DNA of 64,000 nucleotides from the NCBI GenBank assembly GCA_947493175.1, contig CANLQD010000012.1, positions 1 through 64,000 on the forward strand. Reading direction: 5' to 3'. Origin of the DNA: an uncultured Flavobacteriaceae bacterium. GTDB lineage: Bacteria > Bacteroidota > Bacteroidia > Flavobacteriales > Flavobacteriaceae. The position numbers were made by a program, and so were the translations under genes. Positions 53,721 to 62,743 of the stretch are shown in pieces. Numbering within the stretch: position 1 is the first letter of the stretch; the number at the start of each line of letters is the position of its first letter. The notes under the pieces are model-generated. The model did not search any database. It was not told the origin of the DNA and was given only the letters and a program-made list of their open reading frames with translations.

Positions 53721-54325
53721 ATGATTATGAACGTAAGTTTTATAGGAGCGGGGCAAGTAGCCTCGCCTTTGGGCAGTCTTTTTACAGGCGCCGGGCACGA
53801 AGTAAGGTACGGCGTACGAACACCAATAGAAAATCAATTCTCGATCCACGATGCGATAGCACATGGGGAAGTCGTTTGTTTTGCCATTCCCTTTTCGGCA
53901 ATGGATGAAGTCTTAAAATCATATAAAGGGATATTAAAAGGAAAAATTGTGGTCGACATTAGCAATGCAATCAACCTTACCGACTGGTCGCCCTTATTTT
54001 TGGGAGAGGACAGCGGTGGGGAACAGACAGCCCGATTGCTGCCAGACAGCAGCGTGGTCAAAGCATTCAACACCATTTTCGCCGACACGATGCAACAAGA
54101 CAAACCAATTTTCAACGACTCGCCCCTTACCGCTTTCATTGCTTCGGACGATACTGATGCAGCTGTAGTGGTAAAAGAATTGGCAGAAGATGCAGGATTT
54201 ACCGGTTTGATAGTCGAAGCATTAAAAATGCACGTTATTTGGAAGCCATGGCCCATTTGAATATTTCGATCGCCCTAGCCGGTGGTGGTACGGACGCCGG
54301 TTTTATATACTATCAAAGAAAATAA
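53721..54325 (+). pseudogene. NAD(P)-binding oxidoreductase, frameshifted near the 3' end
   Basis: The Rossmann start 'NVSFIGAGQVASPLGSLFTGAGHEVRYGVR' (sections) and 'VVDISNAIN' match small F420-dependent-NADP-reductase-like or quinone-related reductases. Reading frame 1 stops at 54260 after 'LIVEALKMHVIWKPWPI'. One base of slip in the A5 run at 54224-54228 restores a typical C-terminus: 'LIVEALKNARYLEAMAHLNI', then 'SIALAGGGTDAGFIYYQRK', ending at 54325. The gene therefore lost one A (or the assembly has an error). The intact protein would have about 201 residues. Target of the divergent HxlR regulator. Confidence 0.82.
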
Positions 54326-54326
54326 T

Positions 54327-54730
54327 ATGAAAGCACCTGTAGTAGTACTGGTACTGCTCTCTAGTTATACCATGGCACAACCTCCTTCAATGCAGGAATG
54401 GACTAGGGCCTGGAGCTATAAGGAGGCAGACGCCTTCAAGGAGCTTTATGATATACAAGCATTGATCTTTCCTCCAAACCGACCTGCGGAACAGGGAAAT
54501 GAAAATATTCTTGCGTACATGCATAAAGGAATGGGAAAACCAATGTTTTATTCGAACCCGAAGAGGTTCATGAGGCTCATCAGATAATCTTTGAACAGGG
54601 TATTTTCAAGGACGTTGCACCAACGAGCGGCGAAGTCATTGCCACTGGCAGGTATGCTGTGGTATGGGTTTTGACGGGAAGCACTTGGAAAATCAAATCA
54701 CATTCCTGGTCCCTGCCAATCAAAGAATAG
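54327..54730 (+). pseudogene. NTF2/SnoaL-like exported protein, frameshifted
   Basis: The ORF starts at ATG 54327 with a signal peptide (MKAPVVVLVLLSSYTMAQ) and an NTF2-like region. It breaks off at 54587 after 'GKPMFYSNPKRFMRLIR'. Shifting one base at 54536-54543 continues the domain: 'KPNVLFEPEEVHEAHQIIFE' and so on to 'WKIKSHSWSLPIKE', ending at 54730. The joined product is about 134 residues and has the usual end of the fold. The loss is again equal to one missing A. It starts 2 bases after the restored end of the previous gene, so both form one operon. Confidence 0.78.
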
Positions 54731-54736
54731 CAGTTT

Positions 54737-55669
54737 TCATACAATTTCGAAATCTGACAGTATCTCTGCAATACCCTCCTGATACGAGGTGACCCTAAAG
54801 TCCGGAAATCGCTTTTTGAACTTGGAGGAATCAAAAATATTGTCAATTCGGTATCTTGGCAATAACTCGCGGGTCTCCTTGGTATTGGAATCGAACCAAG
54901 ATGCGATTTTTAGTACAAATGCGTTTAAAACCGTATAATCGACTTTTCTACCAAGTTGTTTTGAAATCTCTTTTATAAAGCCTTTATAGGTTAATCGATC
55001 ATCATCACAGGGCAAATGCCAGGTTTGGCCATATGCATCTGGTGTGTTCCCGATCAGTGCCATCGCCTTACCGGCATCAACAGTATAAATGAGGGTTCTC
55101 AGCACATCGTCTCTTAAAAAGACTTTGGGTTTTTTCCCATTCTTGAGGTTATCGAACACCAATATATTGGTAATACTTTTGGTTTTTCCGGGGCCGTAGA
55201 ACTCGGGCGCACGGCAAATGGAAGCTTCTATTTCCTTAATGGCCATGGCTTGAAGCAGTAGCTCGGCCGCCTTTTTCTTGCCTCTCCCCTTTTTACCTTG
55301 TGATATCATGGGGGTTTCCTCCGATTGAACGACTGTATCCTGTGGATAGGCATAGGTATTATCGAAATAGACCAATTTACACCGGTGTTCTTTACAGGCG
55401 GCTATCACATTGCGCATAACAATAATCCAATCCCGTAACCACACATCCGAGCGGTAGGGCAGGCCTACGGTCAAATACGCAATTTCAGTATGCTCCAATG
55501 CACTGATGACATGCTTTGGGTCTAAGAGATCCGCTTTGAACAGTTCATCCCCTAGGTGTACCTTTTTTGGATTACGGCCTACGAGACGAATTTCTTTGGT
55601 GTATTCGGATCGCAGCATTTTTGCCAACGTTTCCCCAATAATTCCATTAGCCCCTAAAATAGTTTGCAT
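54737..55669 (-). CDS. NAD-dependent epimerase/dehydratase (extended SDR-like)
   Basis: The 310-residue protein has a shortened Rossmann motif at the very start (QTILGANGIIGETLAKML; GxxGxxG-like), 'LTVGLPYRSDVW', and the 'YFDNTYAYP' region where SDR enzymes carry the catalytic Tyr; a clear YxxxK is not obvious. 'ICRAPEFYGPG' and 'GQTWHLPCDDD' are typical of NAD(P)-dependent epimerase-like proteins. Substrate unknown. It ends 7 bases from the frameshifted gene on the opposite strand. Confidence 0.82.
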   Translation of the reverse strand: MQTILGANGIIGETLAKMLRSEYTKEIRLVGRNPKKVHLGDELFKADLLDPKHVISALEHTEIAYLTVGLPYRSDVWLRDWIIVMRNVIAACKEHRCKLVYFDNTYAYPQDTVVQSEETPMISQGKKGRGKKKAAELLLQAMAIKEIEASICRAPEFYGPGKTKSITNILVFDNLKNGKKPKVFLRDDVLRTLIYTVDAGKAMALIGNTPDAYGQTWHLPCDDDRLTYKGFIKEISKQLGRKVDYTVLNAFVLKIASWFDSNTKETRELLPRYRIDNIFDSSKFKKRFPDFRVTSYQEGIAEILSDFEIV

Positions 55670-55861
55670 CTGTATTATTTATACCGTTAAGATAACAATT
55701 GAACCTGTTTAAATGGCTTTATAATGAAAAAAGTAATTGTTCATATCGGTAAAATGGGCCTGGTCTTTTCCCTGAAAATGGGGATACCACCCTAAAGCAA
55801 TACCCTTAGTTTTGCGATGTATGATTGTTTAATTGTCTTTTTAGGCTACACCATAAAACCT

Positions 55862-56731
55862 ATGATTTTCTTTTTTGGAACACGTGCGAGTAAAATAAAG
55901 GAACGTACCCTTCAACAAACCACTTGTCCGTACTGTAGTTCCCAAAACTCATTTATCGTTACCACCTTTAGCCGCTACTTTCATTTTTTCTGGATCCCGA
56001 TTATTCCTCTTTTTAAAACATCGGTTGCGGAATGCTCCCATTGCAAAAAGAGTTATGGGGAGAAGGACTTTACTCCAGAGATGAGAAAAAGTTTGGTCAA
56101 GGAAAACGAGAACAATCCGGCAAAAAGACCGCTCTGGCAAGGCTGTGGTTGCCTGCTGTTGCTGGTGGTTGGATTGGTCCTATTTAGCCTCTCCTTGTAT
56201 GGAGTTTACTTGCGATCCAGTGAAACCCCGGACCAAGCTACCAAAAAGGACCCGAGACGGGAATTACTTGAAACCGATTTGAAATTACTCACAGTTTTAC
56301 CAAACAAACAACAGGACGCTATCGGCTTTGCCCTCAAAGAATGTATCGACTATGACTTGGTAAGCGGTATCGAAACCGATAAAATCGAATACTTTGCAAG
56401 TGTAAATGGCAACAAGGTACTGGTTCTATTGCGTATTCGAGATATGAAGCATATCAAACCCTCGAACCGAAAGGTGATCATCGCTATTGTTGAAGACTGC
56501 CTTTCTCAAATGGAAAACCTGAAACCTATCAACAAATTTTACATCGGGGTCGAAGGAAAATGGAATACACTATTAGTTAAAACACCTACCGCAGCTGACT
56601 TGGAAGGTCGGTTTGCCGATATTTACAAGTTGGTATCTTTCTATGATGAATCGCGTTCGACACCCGATTCACAAATTGATTCCTTGAAAATATCCGTTGA
56701 AAGGGACTCTTCTTTACCAGAAGTTCCTTAA
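55862..56731 (+). CDS. Zinc-ribbon and single-span membrane protein
   Basis: I chose the ATG at 55862 (MIFFFGTRASKIKERTL), giving 289 residues. The N-terminal 65 residues carry two CxxC pairs (CPYC and CSHC), a zinc-ribbon-type knuckle with 'FHFFWIPIIPLFKTS' between, as in zinc-ribbon-15-like proteins. One transmembrane segment lies at about 95-118 and begins with 'GCGC'. The 170-residue C-terminal part is soluble and I do not recognise it. Function unknown. Confidence 0.72.
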   Translation: MIFFFGTRASKIKERTLQQTTCPYCSSQNSFIVTTFSRYFHFFWIPIIPLFKTSVAECSHCKKSYGEKDFTPEMRKSLVKENENNPAKRPLWQGCGCLLLLVVGLVLFSLSLYGVYLRSSETPDQATKKDPRRELLETDLKLLTVLPNKQQDAIGFALKECIDYDLVSGIETDKIEYFASVNGNKVLVLLRIRDMKHIKPSNRKVIIAIVEDCLSQMENLKPINKFYIGVEGKWNTLLVKTPTAADLEGRFADIYKLVSFYDESRSTPDSQIDSLKISVERDSSLPEVP

Positions 56732-56756
56732 AACCACTTAACCACCCAAACCAGTG

Positions 56757-56794
56757 TTTTTTAATAAAGTACCCCCCTAGGGCCTATTAAAAAA
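56757..56794. terminator. Bidirectional terminator-like inverted repeat before valS end
   Basis: Perfect 10-bp arms TTTTTTAATA/TATTAAAAAA (56757-56766 with 56785-56794) enclose an 18-base loop that contains the palindrome CCCTAGGG. It lies between convergent genes. The stem is AT-only, which is unusual for a terminator. Confidence 0.5.
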
Positions 56795-56798
56795 CCCG

Positions 56799-59429
56799 TT
56801 AAGACAAGCTCGCCAAGCTCTTCTCCAAAGTTTCTATTTTGGCCTCGGCATCCGCTTGTTTTTGACGCTCTTTGGCAATGACCTGTTCAGGAGCATTCTG
56901 CACAAAACGTTCATTGCCCAGCTTTTTTTGAACCGATTTTAAAAAGCCCTTGGCGTAATCAAGTTCCGCTTTGATTTTTTCGATTTCCGCCGCTATGTCG
57001 ACTGTACCGCTGATTGGAATAAAGTACTCATTACTCTTTACCCGAAAGCTTAAGGCACCTTCTATAGCGGTGGTGACATATTGAATTTCAGAGATATTCG
57101 TTAGCTTACTAATGACCACATCCCAAGTATCTGGGATTTTTTCTTCATTGAGAATTGAAATGGTAATGGACTCCTTCATGGGAATCTGTTTTTCTTTTCG
57201 GATGGTGCGAATACCCGAAATAACGCCATCGGCCACCTGAAAACCCTGAATGAGTTGATTGTCAACAGCTCCGATCTCTGGCCATTTAGAAATAATCAAA
57301 GCCTCTTCTGGCGAACGTTCCGATATACGTTGCCACACTTCCTCGCTTAAAAAAGGCATAAAGGGATGTAGTAACTTAAGCGTCTCCTCAAACCAATGAA
57401 TGACCTCATTTAAAGTTGTTCTGTCAATGGGTTGCTGATAAGCGGGTTTCACAATTTCCAAAAGCCACGAACAAAAATCGTCCCACACCAGCTTGTATAT
57501 GGCCATAAGCGCATCGGATATACGGTATTTACTGAAATGGTCTTCGATTTCGGTCAAAGCTTGATTGAATTTGGCGGCATACCAATCAATTCCGAGCCGG
57601 GAAGCAGTGGGTTGTTCCAAATCGGCAACCTCCCATCCTTTTACCAATCGTAGGGCGTTCCAAATTTTATTCGAAAAGTTTTTACCCTGCTGGCAGAGGT
57701 CTTCATCGAACATTAAGTCATTTCCAGCAGCCGAGCTCAAAAGGAGTCCCACACGAACGCCATCCGCTCCGTATTGTTCGATCAATTTTAAGGCATCGGG
57801 TGAATTACCCAATTGTTTCGACATCTTACGACGTTGCTTGTCGCGCACCAGGCCAGTGAAATACACATTTTCAAACGGACGTTCGTTGCGATACGCATAC
57901 CCTGAAATAATCATACGGGCCACCCAAAAGAAAATGATATCGGGGCCTGTGACCAAATCGTTCGTGGGATAATAATAATTTACTTCCTCATTGTCCGGTT
58001 CTAAAATACCACCAAATACACTGATCGGCCATAGCCATGAAGAGAACCATGTATCGAGTACATCGTCGTCTTGACGCAAATCTGCCATGCCAAGGTCGGG
58101 GTTTCCTGATTTAGCTCTTGCAAGGGTCATCGCCTCTTCCTTCGTTTCCGCTACGACAAAGTCGTTTTGACCGTCGCCGTAATAATATGCCGGAATCTGT
58201 TGCCCCCACCATAATTGTCTTGAAATATTCCAATCCCGGATGTTCTCCATCCAATGACGATACGTATTTTCGAATTTTTTTGGGAAAAATTTTACTTCCT
58301 GCGTCTCTAGAACCGCTTTTATGGCAGGTTTTACCAACTCCTCCATGGCTAAAAACCACTGATCGCTCAGTCGTGGTTCGATAACCGCTTTTGTTCGTTC
58401 CGAAGTTCCAACCTTGTTCAAGTACTGTTCGGTCTTCACCAAAAATCCTTTCTCTTTTAGCTCTTGGGTAATTGCTTTTCGTACAACAAATCGGTCTTGC
58501 CCTTCATAATGAAGTCCGAACGAGTTCAAAGTCGCGTTGGGATGAAAGATATCGATGGTCTCCAAACCGTGCTTTTCTCCCAAGGCCTTATCGTTTACAT
58601 CATGGGCAGGGGTTATTTTAAGGCAACCCGTACCGAACTCTATATCTACATAGGTATCTTCAATGATGGGAATGACCCTGTTACATATAGGGACAATCGC
58701 TTTTTTGCCCTTCAAATGACGATACCGCTCGTCGTTCGGGTTAATACAAATAGCGGTATCCCCAAGAATGGTCTCCGGTCTGGTCGTGGCAATCGTTATC
58801 GTTTCGTCGGAACCCTCTATCGGATATGCCAGATAGTAAAGCAACCCCTGTTTCTCTTCATAAATAACTTCTTCATCGGAAAGTGTGGTAAGCGCTTCGG
58901 GATCCCAATTGACCATGCGATAACCGCGATAGATCAGGCCTTTGTTGTATAGGTCTACAAAGACCTTGATAACAGAAGCATACATATCATCATCCATTGT
59001 GAACTTGGTACGGTCCCAATCACAGGAGCAGCCTAACTTTTTTAGCTGTTCTAAAATAACTCCGCCGTACTCGTCGGTCCACTCCCAAGCGTGTTTCAGG
59101 AACGCTGACCGGCTCAAATCGGACTTTTCAATACCTTCCGACTTCAATTTGGCCACTACTTTGGCTTCCGTAGCAATCGAGGCATGATCCATTCCTGGTA
59201 CCCAACAAGCGTTTTTACCCATTAATCGGGCCCTTCGAATCAGGACATCCTGCAGGGTATTGTTTAACATATGGCCCATATGCAACACCCCGGTAACGTT
59301 GGGTGGCGGAATAACAATGGCGTATGGCTCTCGATTATCGGGGGTTGAATGAAAGTATCGATGCTCCATCCAGTAATCGTACCAGTGCTGTTCTACACGT
59401 TGAGGGTCATATTTTGAGGGAATCTCCAT
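56799..59429 (-). CDS. valS: Valine--tRNA ligase
   Basis: ValRS charges tRNA-Val. I chose the ATG at 59429 (MEIPSKYDPQRVEQHWYDYW) over 59468; 876 residues. HIGH-type motif 'PPNVTGVLHMGHMLNNTLQD', the editing domain with 'TTRPETILGDTAICINPND', and the KMSKS-type 'RKMSKQLGNSPDAL' are present. The C-terminal coiled-coil ends 'KIETLEKSLASLS'. It is convergent with the zinc-ribbon gene and divergent from the DUF1573 gene. Confidence 0.98.
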   Translation of the reverse strand: MEIPSKYDPQRVEQHWYDYWMEHRYFHSTPDNREPYAIVIPPPNVTGVLHMGHMLNNTLQDVLIRRARLMGKNACWVPGMDHASIATEAKVVAKLKSEGIEKSDLSRSAFLKHAWEWTDEYGGVILEQLKKLGCSCDWDRTKFTMDDDMYASVIKVFVDLYNKGLIYRGYRMVNWDPEALTTLSDEEVIYEEKQGLLYYLAYPIEGSDETITIATTRPETILGDTAICINPNDERYRHLKGKKAIVPICNRVIPIIEDTYVDIEFGTGCLKITPAHDVNDKALGEKHGLETIDIFHPNATLNSFGLHYEGQDRFVVRKAITQELKEKGFLVKTEQYLNKVGTSERTKAVIEPRLSDQWFLAMEELVKPAIKAVLETQEVKFFPKKFENTYRHWMENIRDWNISRQLWWGQQIPAYYYGDGQNDFVVAETKEEAMTLARAKSGNPDLGMADLRQDDDVLDTWFSSWLWPISVFGGILEPDNEEVNYYYPTNDLVTGPDIIFFWVARMIISGYAYRNERPFENVYFTGLVRDKQRRKMSKQLGNSPDALKLIEQYGADGVRVGLLLSSAAGNDLMFDEDLCQQGKNFSNKIWNALRLVKGWEVADLEQPTASRLGIDWYAAKFNQALTEIEDHFSKYRISDALMAIYKLVWDDFCSWLLEIVKPAYQQPIDRTTLNEVIHWFEETLKLLHPFMPFLSEEVWQRISERSPEEALIISKWPEIGAVDNQLIQGFQVADGVISGIRTIRKEKQIPMKESITISILNEEKIPDTWDVVISKLTNISEIQYVTTAIEGALSFRVKSNEYFIPISGTVDIAAEIEKIKAELDYAKGFLKSVQKKLGNERFVQNAPEQVIAKERQKQADAEAKIETLEKSLASLS

Positions 59430-59628
59430 ATTTTGGTATGGTATTTGTCTAAGTGAGGTCGGTTTCAAAAATTGGGACCCTAACTAGATGTTAAATGTTG
59501 ATAAGTATTGACTTTTTAGTCCTGTTAGAAATACGAAACAAAAATAAGTAACGTTCATAGATAACAAAACAATTTTGCAGGATCATCCTAAAAGATTTAA
59601 TTTTGAAATTCACCCAAAACTAAAAATC

Positions 59629-60015
59629 ATGAAAAAAATAGTACTTGTATTATTTGTTGGTCTCCTAGGACTTAGCCTCACAGCCCAAGATAAAGCGGCT
59701 AAAATTGAGTTTAAGGCCGAGACGGTAGACTACGGTACCATCGAAAAAGGTTCAGATGGCATTCGAGTATTCGAGTTCACCAACACGGGCGACGCACCAT
59801 TGATTATCAGTAAGGTAAGCTCTAGTTGTGGATGCACCATTCCTAAAAAGCCGGAAGAGCCTGTTCTACCGGGAAAAACTGGAGAAATTCAGGTAAAATA
59901 CGATACAAACAGAGTAGGTCCTATTAGAAAAGCGATTACAGTCATTTCAAACGCTGATACGCCTACTAAAGTGTTAAAAATCAAAGGAGAAATCAAAGCT
60001 CCCGAAGGAAAGTAA
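59629..60015 (+). CDS. DUF1573 domain exported protein
   Basis: The start at ATG 59629 (MKKIVLVLFVGLLGLSLTAQ) gives a clear signal peptide; the ORF's earlier TTG start is rejected. The 128 residues hold one DUF1573 Ig-like domain: 'DYGTIEKGSDGIRVFEFTNTGDAPLII' in sections, 'SSSCGCTIPKKPEEPVLPGKTG' in sections, and 'ITVISNADTPTKVLKIKGEI'. The SSCGC motif is the usual conserved site. Periplasmic function unknown. Confidence 0.9.
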   Translation: MKKIVLVLFVGLLGLSLTAQDKAAKIEFKAETVDYGTIEKGSDGIRVFEFTNTGDAPLIISKVSSSCGCTIPKKPEEPVLPGKTGEIQVKYDTNRVGPIRKAITVISNADTPTKVLKIKGEIKAPEGK

Positions 60016-60036
60016 TCGTTTTATAGTGTACGAAGC

Positions 60037-60070
60037 AAACCCTGATACCTTTTTGGTCATCAGGGTTTTT
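60037..60070. terminator. Terminator shared by convergent DUF1573 and protease genes
   Basis: Stem AAACCCTGAT/ATCAGGGTTT (60037-60046 with 60059-60068) followed by T residues on the plus strand. The TGA stop of the minus-strand protease gene (60062-60060) lies in the second arm. Confidence 0.75.
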
Positions 60071-61403
60071 CTTTGAACATATTTTTGAGTACAAAACTGA
60101 ACAATAAGTCCGAGTCGTAGCGCTCGATCAATACTTTTACCCTTTTACCTTCTTTCTCATTGAGCATTTGCATAATTTCCTGCAATTTGTAGGTATGCAC
60201 ACTTTTCCCATTTACTGCCAATATGACATCGCCTTCCCGAATACCGGCAGTCTCTGCCGGACTACCGGCGCGAATCCCCGAAACAATGATTTCGGGTACC
60301 AGACTTAGTCGTGTCTGATTTTGAAAAAGCAACTGTACGTTACCGAAAGCATCGTCTCGTTTATCATTACGGACAACACCCCTGCGATTCGCAATGCTTT
60401 CCGCCACATATCGCAAGCCATCGTGTTGTAATTGGATCCCGCTCATGTTATACTGAAAGGGATTATTGAACAAATGGTTTTTTCGAAGTGTTAAACGGCC
60501 ATTGGGATAGTCGAAGATAATATTGAAACGCTTTAACACTTCACCGCCCATACTTCCGTTTCGATCCCCCAAATTTTTAATCTCGCTAAACGACGCTGCA
60601 TCGGGAAAAGCCACCTTGGCGTCTTCCAATGTAAAGCTTCCGATCTTCAGGCCCTGAACCATAGTACGTTTTCCAAAGATATTTCCATTCAATCCTTTTC
60701 CTAGAAAGTCATCGTAATTCTTATCGGGTATCCCTATTTCCTCATTCTCAAAAAGCCAGATAGCATCGCTACTTCCTGAATCTACCAATAATTTTACCGG
60801 AATGTTTTCCCTATCTTCAAAATAAACATGCCCATTTACATATGCCTTCTTATTTACCACGGTCAGTGGCAACGTTTCGTACTTTTTATTAGTGGGATAA
60901 ACATAGGTGTTCGGGTCATGAAGCCTAAGAGTTCTGCTGCTGTAGTTGATTTCCACAATAAAATCCTTAAACAGGTCGTATCCGATGATACCATGAATGG
61001 GAATTCCCAGATTAGGAGAAAAATTCATATCCCTGTCTAACACCACATAGAGCATTTGATCTTTGTTTTCAATATCGCCCAGTTTAAATCGATTTCCTTT
61101 GGAGCTCAAGGCTTTTATAGGCTCCCCGTCCCCTAGCCCCCGAATGGTAATTTCGGAAACCTCATTGATCTGTACCGAATCTTGATCGAAAAGGTGAAAG
61201 AGAATGGGTTTGCCAACCCCGGAGTCTAAAATAAACGAAAGCTTGCTGCCATTTACCTCCATCGGTACAATGATGAGGTTATCGATCAACTGAAATTTTA
61301 CTTTTTGGGGTTTCTTGCCCTCGGGCAACTGAAATCCCTGTGCCATTCCCATGAAAGGAAGGCAAAAAAGGAAATGTAGTATATAGACCCAAAAACGTTT
61401 CAA
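60060..61403 (-). CDS. Aspartyl protease family protein with PDZ domain
   Basis: Of 447 residues, about 1-22 are a signal peptide (ending GMAQG). Two retropepsin-like repeats follow, each with a DSG active-site triad: 'FILDSGVGKPILF' near 57-69 and 'LLVDSGSSDAIWLF' near 204-217. Having both lobes in one chain is like pepsin-type enzymes. The C-terminal 95 residues are a PDZ domain ('IRAGSPAETAGIREGDVILAVNGKSVHTYKL' in sections). A periplasmic protease or peptide-binding role is inferred. It stands alone, divergent from the aminotransferase. Confidence 0.85.
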   Translation of the reverse strand: MKRFWVYILHFLFCLPFMGMAQGFQLPEGKKPQKVKFQLIDNLIIVPMEVNGSKLSFILDSGVGKPILFHLFDQDSVQINEVSEITIRGLGDGEPIKALSSKGNRFKLGDIENKDQMLYVVLDRDMNFSPNLGIPIHGIIGYDLFKDFIVEINYSSRTLRLHDPNTYVYPTNKKYETLPLTVVNKKAYVNGHVYFEDRENIPVKLLVDSGSSDAIWLFENEEIGIPDKNYDDFLGKGLNGNIFGKRTMVQGLKIGSFTLEDAKVAFPDAASFSEIKNLGDRNGSMGGEVLKRFNIIFDYPNGRLTLRKNHLFNNPFQYNMSGIQLQHDGLRYVAESIANRRGVVRNDKRDDAFGNVQLLFQNQTRLSLVPEIIVSGIRAGSPAETAGIREGDVILAVNGKSVHTYKLQEIMQMLNEKEGKRVKVLIERYDSDLLFSFVLKNMFKEKP

Positions 61404-61552
61404 TCGCTATGATTTAGTAGGCTCTCCCTTAAAGTTACTTAAATTTGTTTAACGGCGATGTTAATTAACAAAATGAACACCGTCTAAATAAAGTCTGCCC
61501 CTATTGCTTTCTCCAGTATGATTTCCCATTTTTGTCCTAAATCTACACTCGT

Positions 61553-62743
61553 ATGCCACAGGTTTCCCAAAAGGGGCTTTCGATGCCCGAATCACCCATA
61601 AGAAAATTGGTCCCCTATGCAGAGGCTGCCAAAAAGAAAGGTGCCCAGGTAATACACCTTAATATTGGCCAGCCCGATATCAAAACTCCGCAAGTCGCCT
61701 TGGATGCGGTCAAAAATAATACCATTGAGGTTTTGGAATATAGCAGAACAGAAGGTTCGGAAAGCTATCGTGAAAAGCTTTCGACCTACTATAAAAAAAA
61801 TAGCATCGATGTTGCTGCGAGTGATATCATCGTAACCACCGGTGGCTCTGAGGCACTCTCGTTTGTAATGGGAAGTATTGCCGATTCGCAGGAAGAAATA
61901 ATCATTCCGGAACCTTTTTATGCCAATTATAATGGGTTTGCTACTGCTGCCAACATAAAGGTAGTACCGGTCGTATCAAAAATAGATGACAATTTTGCCC
62001 TACCGCCCATAACGGCTTTTGAGCGATTGATTACTTCCAAGACCCGAGCTATCTTAATTTGTAATCCCGGAAATCCGACCGGGTATCTATACAGCAAGGA
62101 AGAAATCGACCAACTGGCCCAAATCGTTCGAAAACATGATATCTTTCTGGTAGCCGATGAAGTGTATCGGGAATTCACCTATGATGACCGAGACCACTAT
62201 TCCATTTTACAGGAAGCCGATTTGGAACAACATGCCATCATCGTAGATTCAGTTTCCAAACGCTATAGTATGTGCGGGGCGCGGGTAGGTTGCTTGGTTT
62301 CCAAAAACAAAGATGTAATACAGGCCGCCTTAAAATTCGCCCAAGCGCGATTATCACCTCCGACCTATGCCCAAATAGCAAGCGAAGCCGCTTTAGATAC
62401 GCCCCAACACTATTTTGATCAAGTGAAGACCGAATATGTGGCCCGTAGAGACTTATTGGTCGAGGAGCTTGGGAAAATTGAGGGTGTAAAGGTAGCAAAG
62501 CCGCAAGGCGCCTTTTATTGTATTGCAGAGCTACCAATTACCGATGCAGATGATTTTGCCCAATGGCTTCTGGAAGATTTCAGGGTAAACAACGAAACGG
62601 TAATGGTAGCACCGGCAGCCGGTTTTTACGCGACCCCCGGTTTGGGTAAAAACCAGATTCGAATTGCTTATGTATTGGATCAAGAACGTTTAAAAAGAGC
62701 CGTTAACATACTAAAAGAGGCCTTGAAAAGTTATATTGGCTAA
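61553..62743 (+). CDS. PLP-dependent aminotransferase, class I/II
   Basis: Fold-type I enzyme of 396 residues, cytoplasmic. 'VIHLNIGQPDIKTP' near 34-47, 'TTGGSEALSFVMGSIAD' (PLP phosphate contact), 'ICNPGNPTGYLY' with the conserved Asn, 'LVADEVYREFTYDD' and 'DSVSKRYSMCGARVG' with the PLP-binding Lys near 237 and the conserved Arg. Looks like the aspartate/aromatic aminotransferase group; the exact substrate is open. It shares TAATG with murB, a 1-base overlap between stop and start plus. Confidence 0.92.
   Translation: MPQVSQKGLSMPESPIRKLVPYAEAAKKKGAQVIHLNIGQPDIKTPQVALDAVKNNTIEVLEYSRTEGSESYREKLSTYYKKNSIDVAASDIIVTTGGSEALSFVMGSIADSQEEIIIPEPFYANYNGFATAANIKVVPVVSKIDDNFALPPITAFERLITSKTRAILICNPGNPTGYLYSKEEIDQLAQIVRKHDIFLVADEVYREFTYDDRDHYSILQEADLEQHAIIVDSVSKRYSMCGARVGCLVSKNKDVIQAALKFAQARLSPPTYAQIASEAALDTPQHYFDQVKTEYVARRDLLVEELGKIEGVKVAKPQGAFYCIAELPITDADDFAQWLLEDFRVNNETVMVAPAAGFYATPGLGKNQIRIAYVLDQERLKRAVNILKEALKSYIG

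Noticed and set aside
54220..54260. Programmed -1 frameshift in the NAD(P)-binding gene
   Set aside because: The site reads TTA AAA ATG, not a classical slippery heptamer; only the A-site tRNA could re-pair. A base loss is simpler, and the neighbour shows the same defect.
61482..61492. GTCTAAATAAA, like the iron-region half-site
   Set aside because: No second arm at the right distance and no iron gene nearby. It shows that half-sites alone are not diagnostic.
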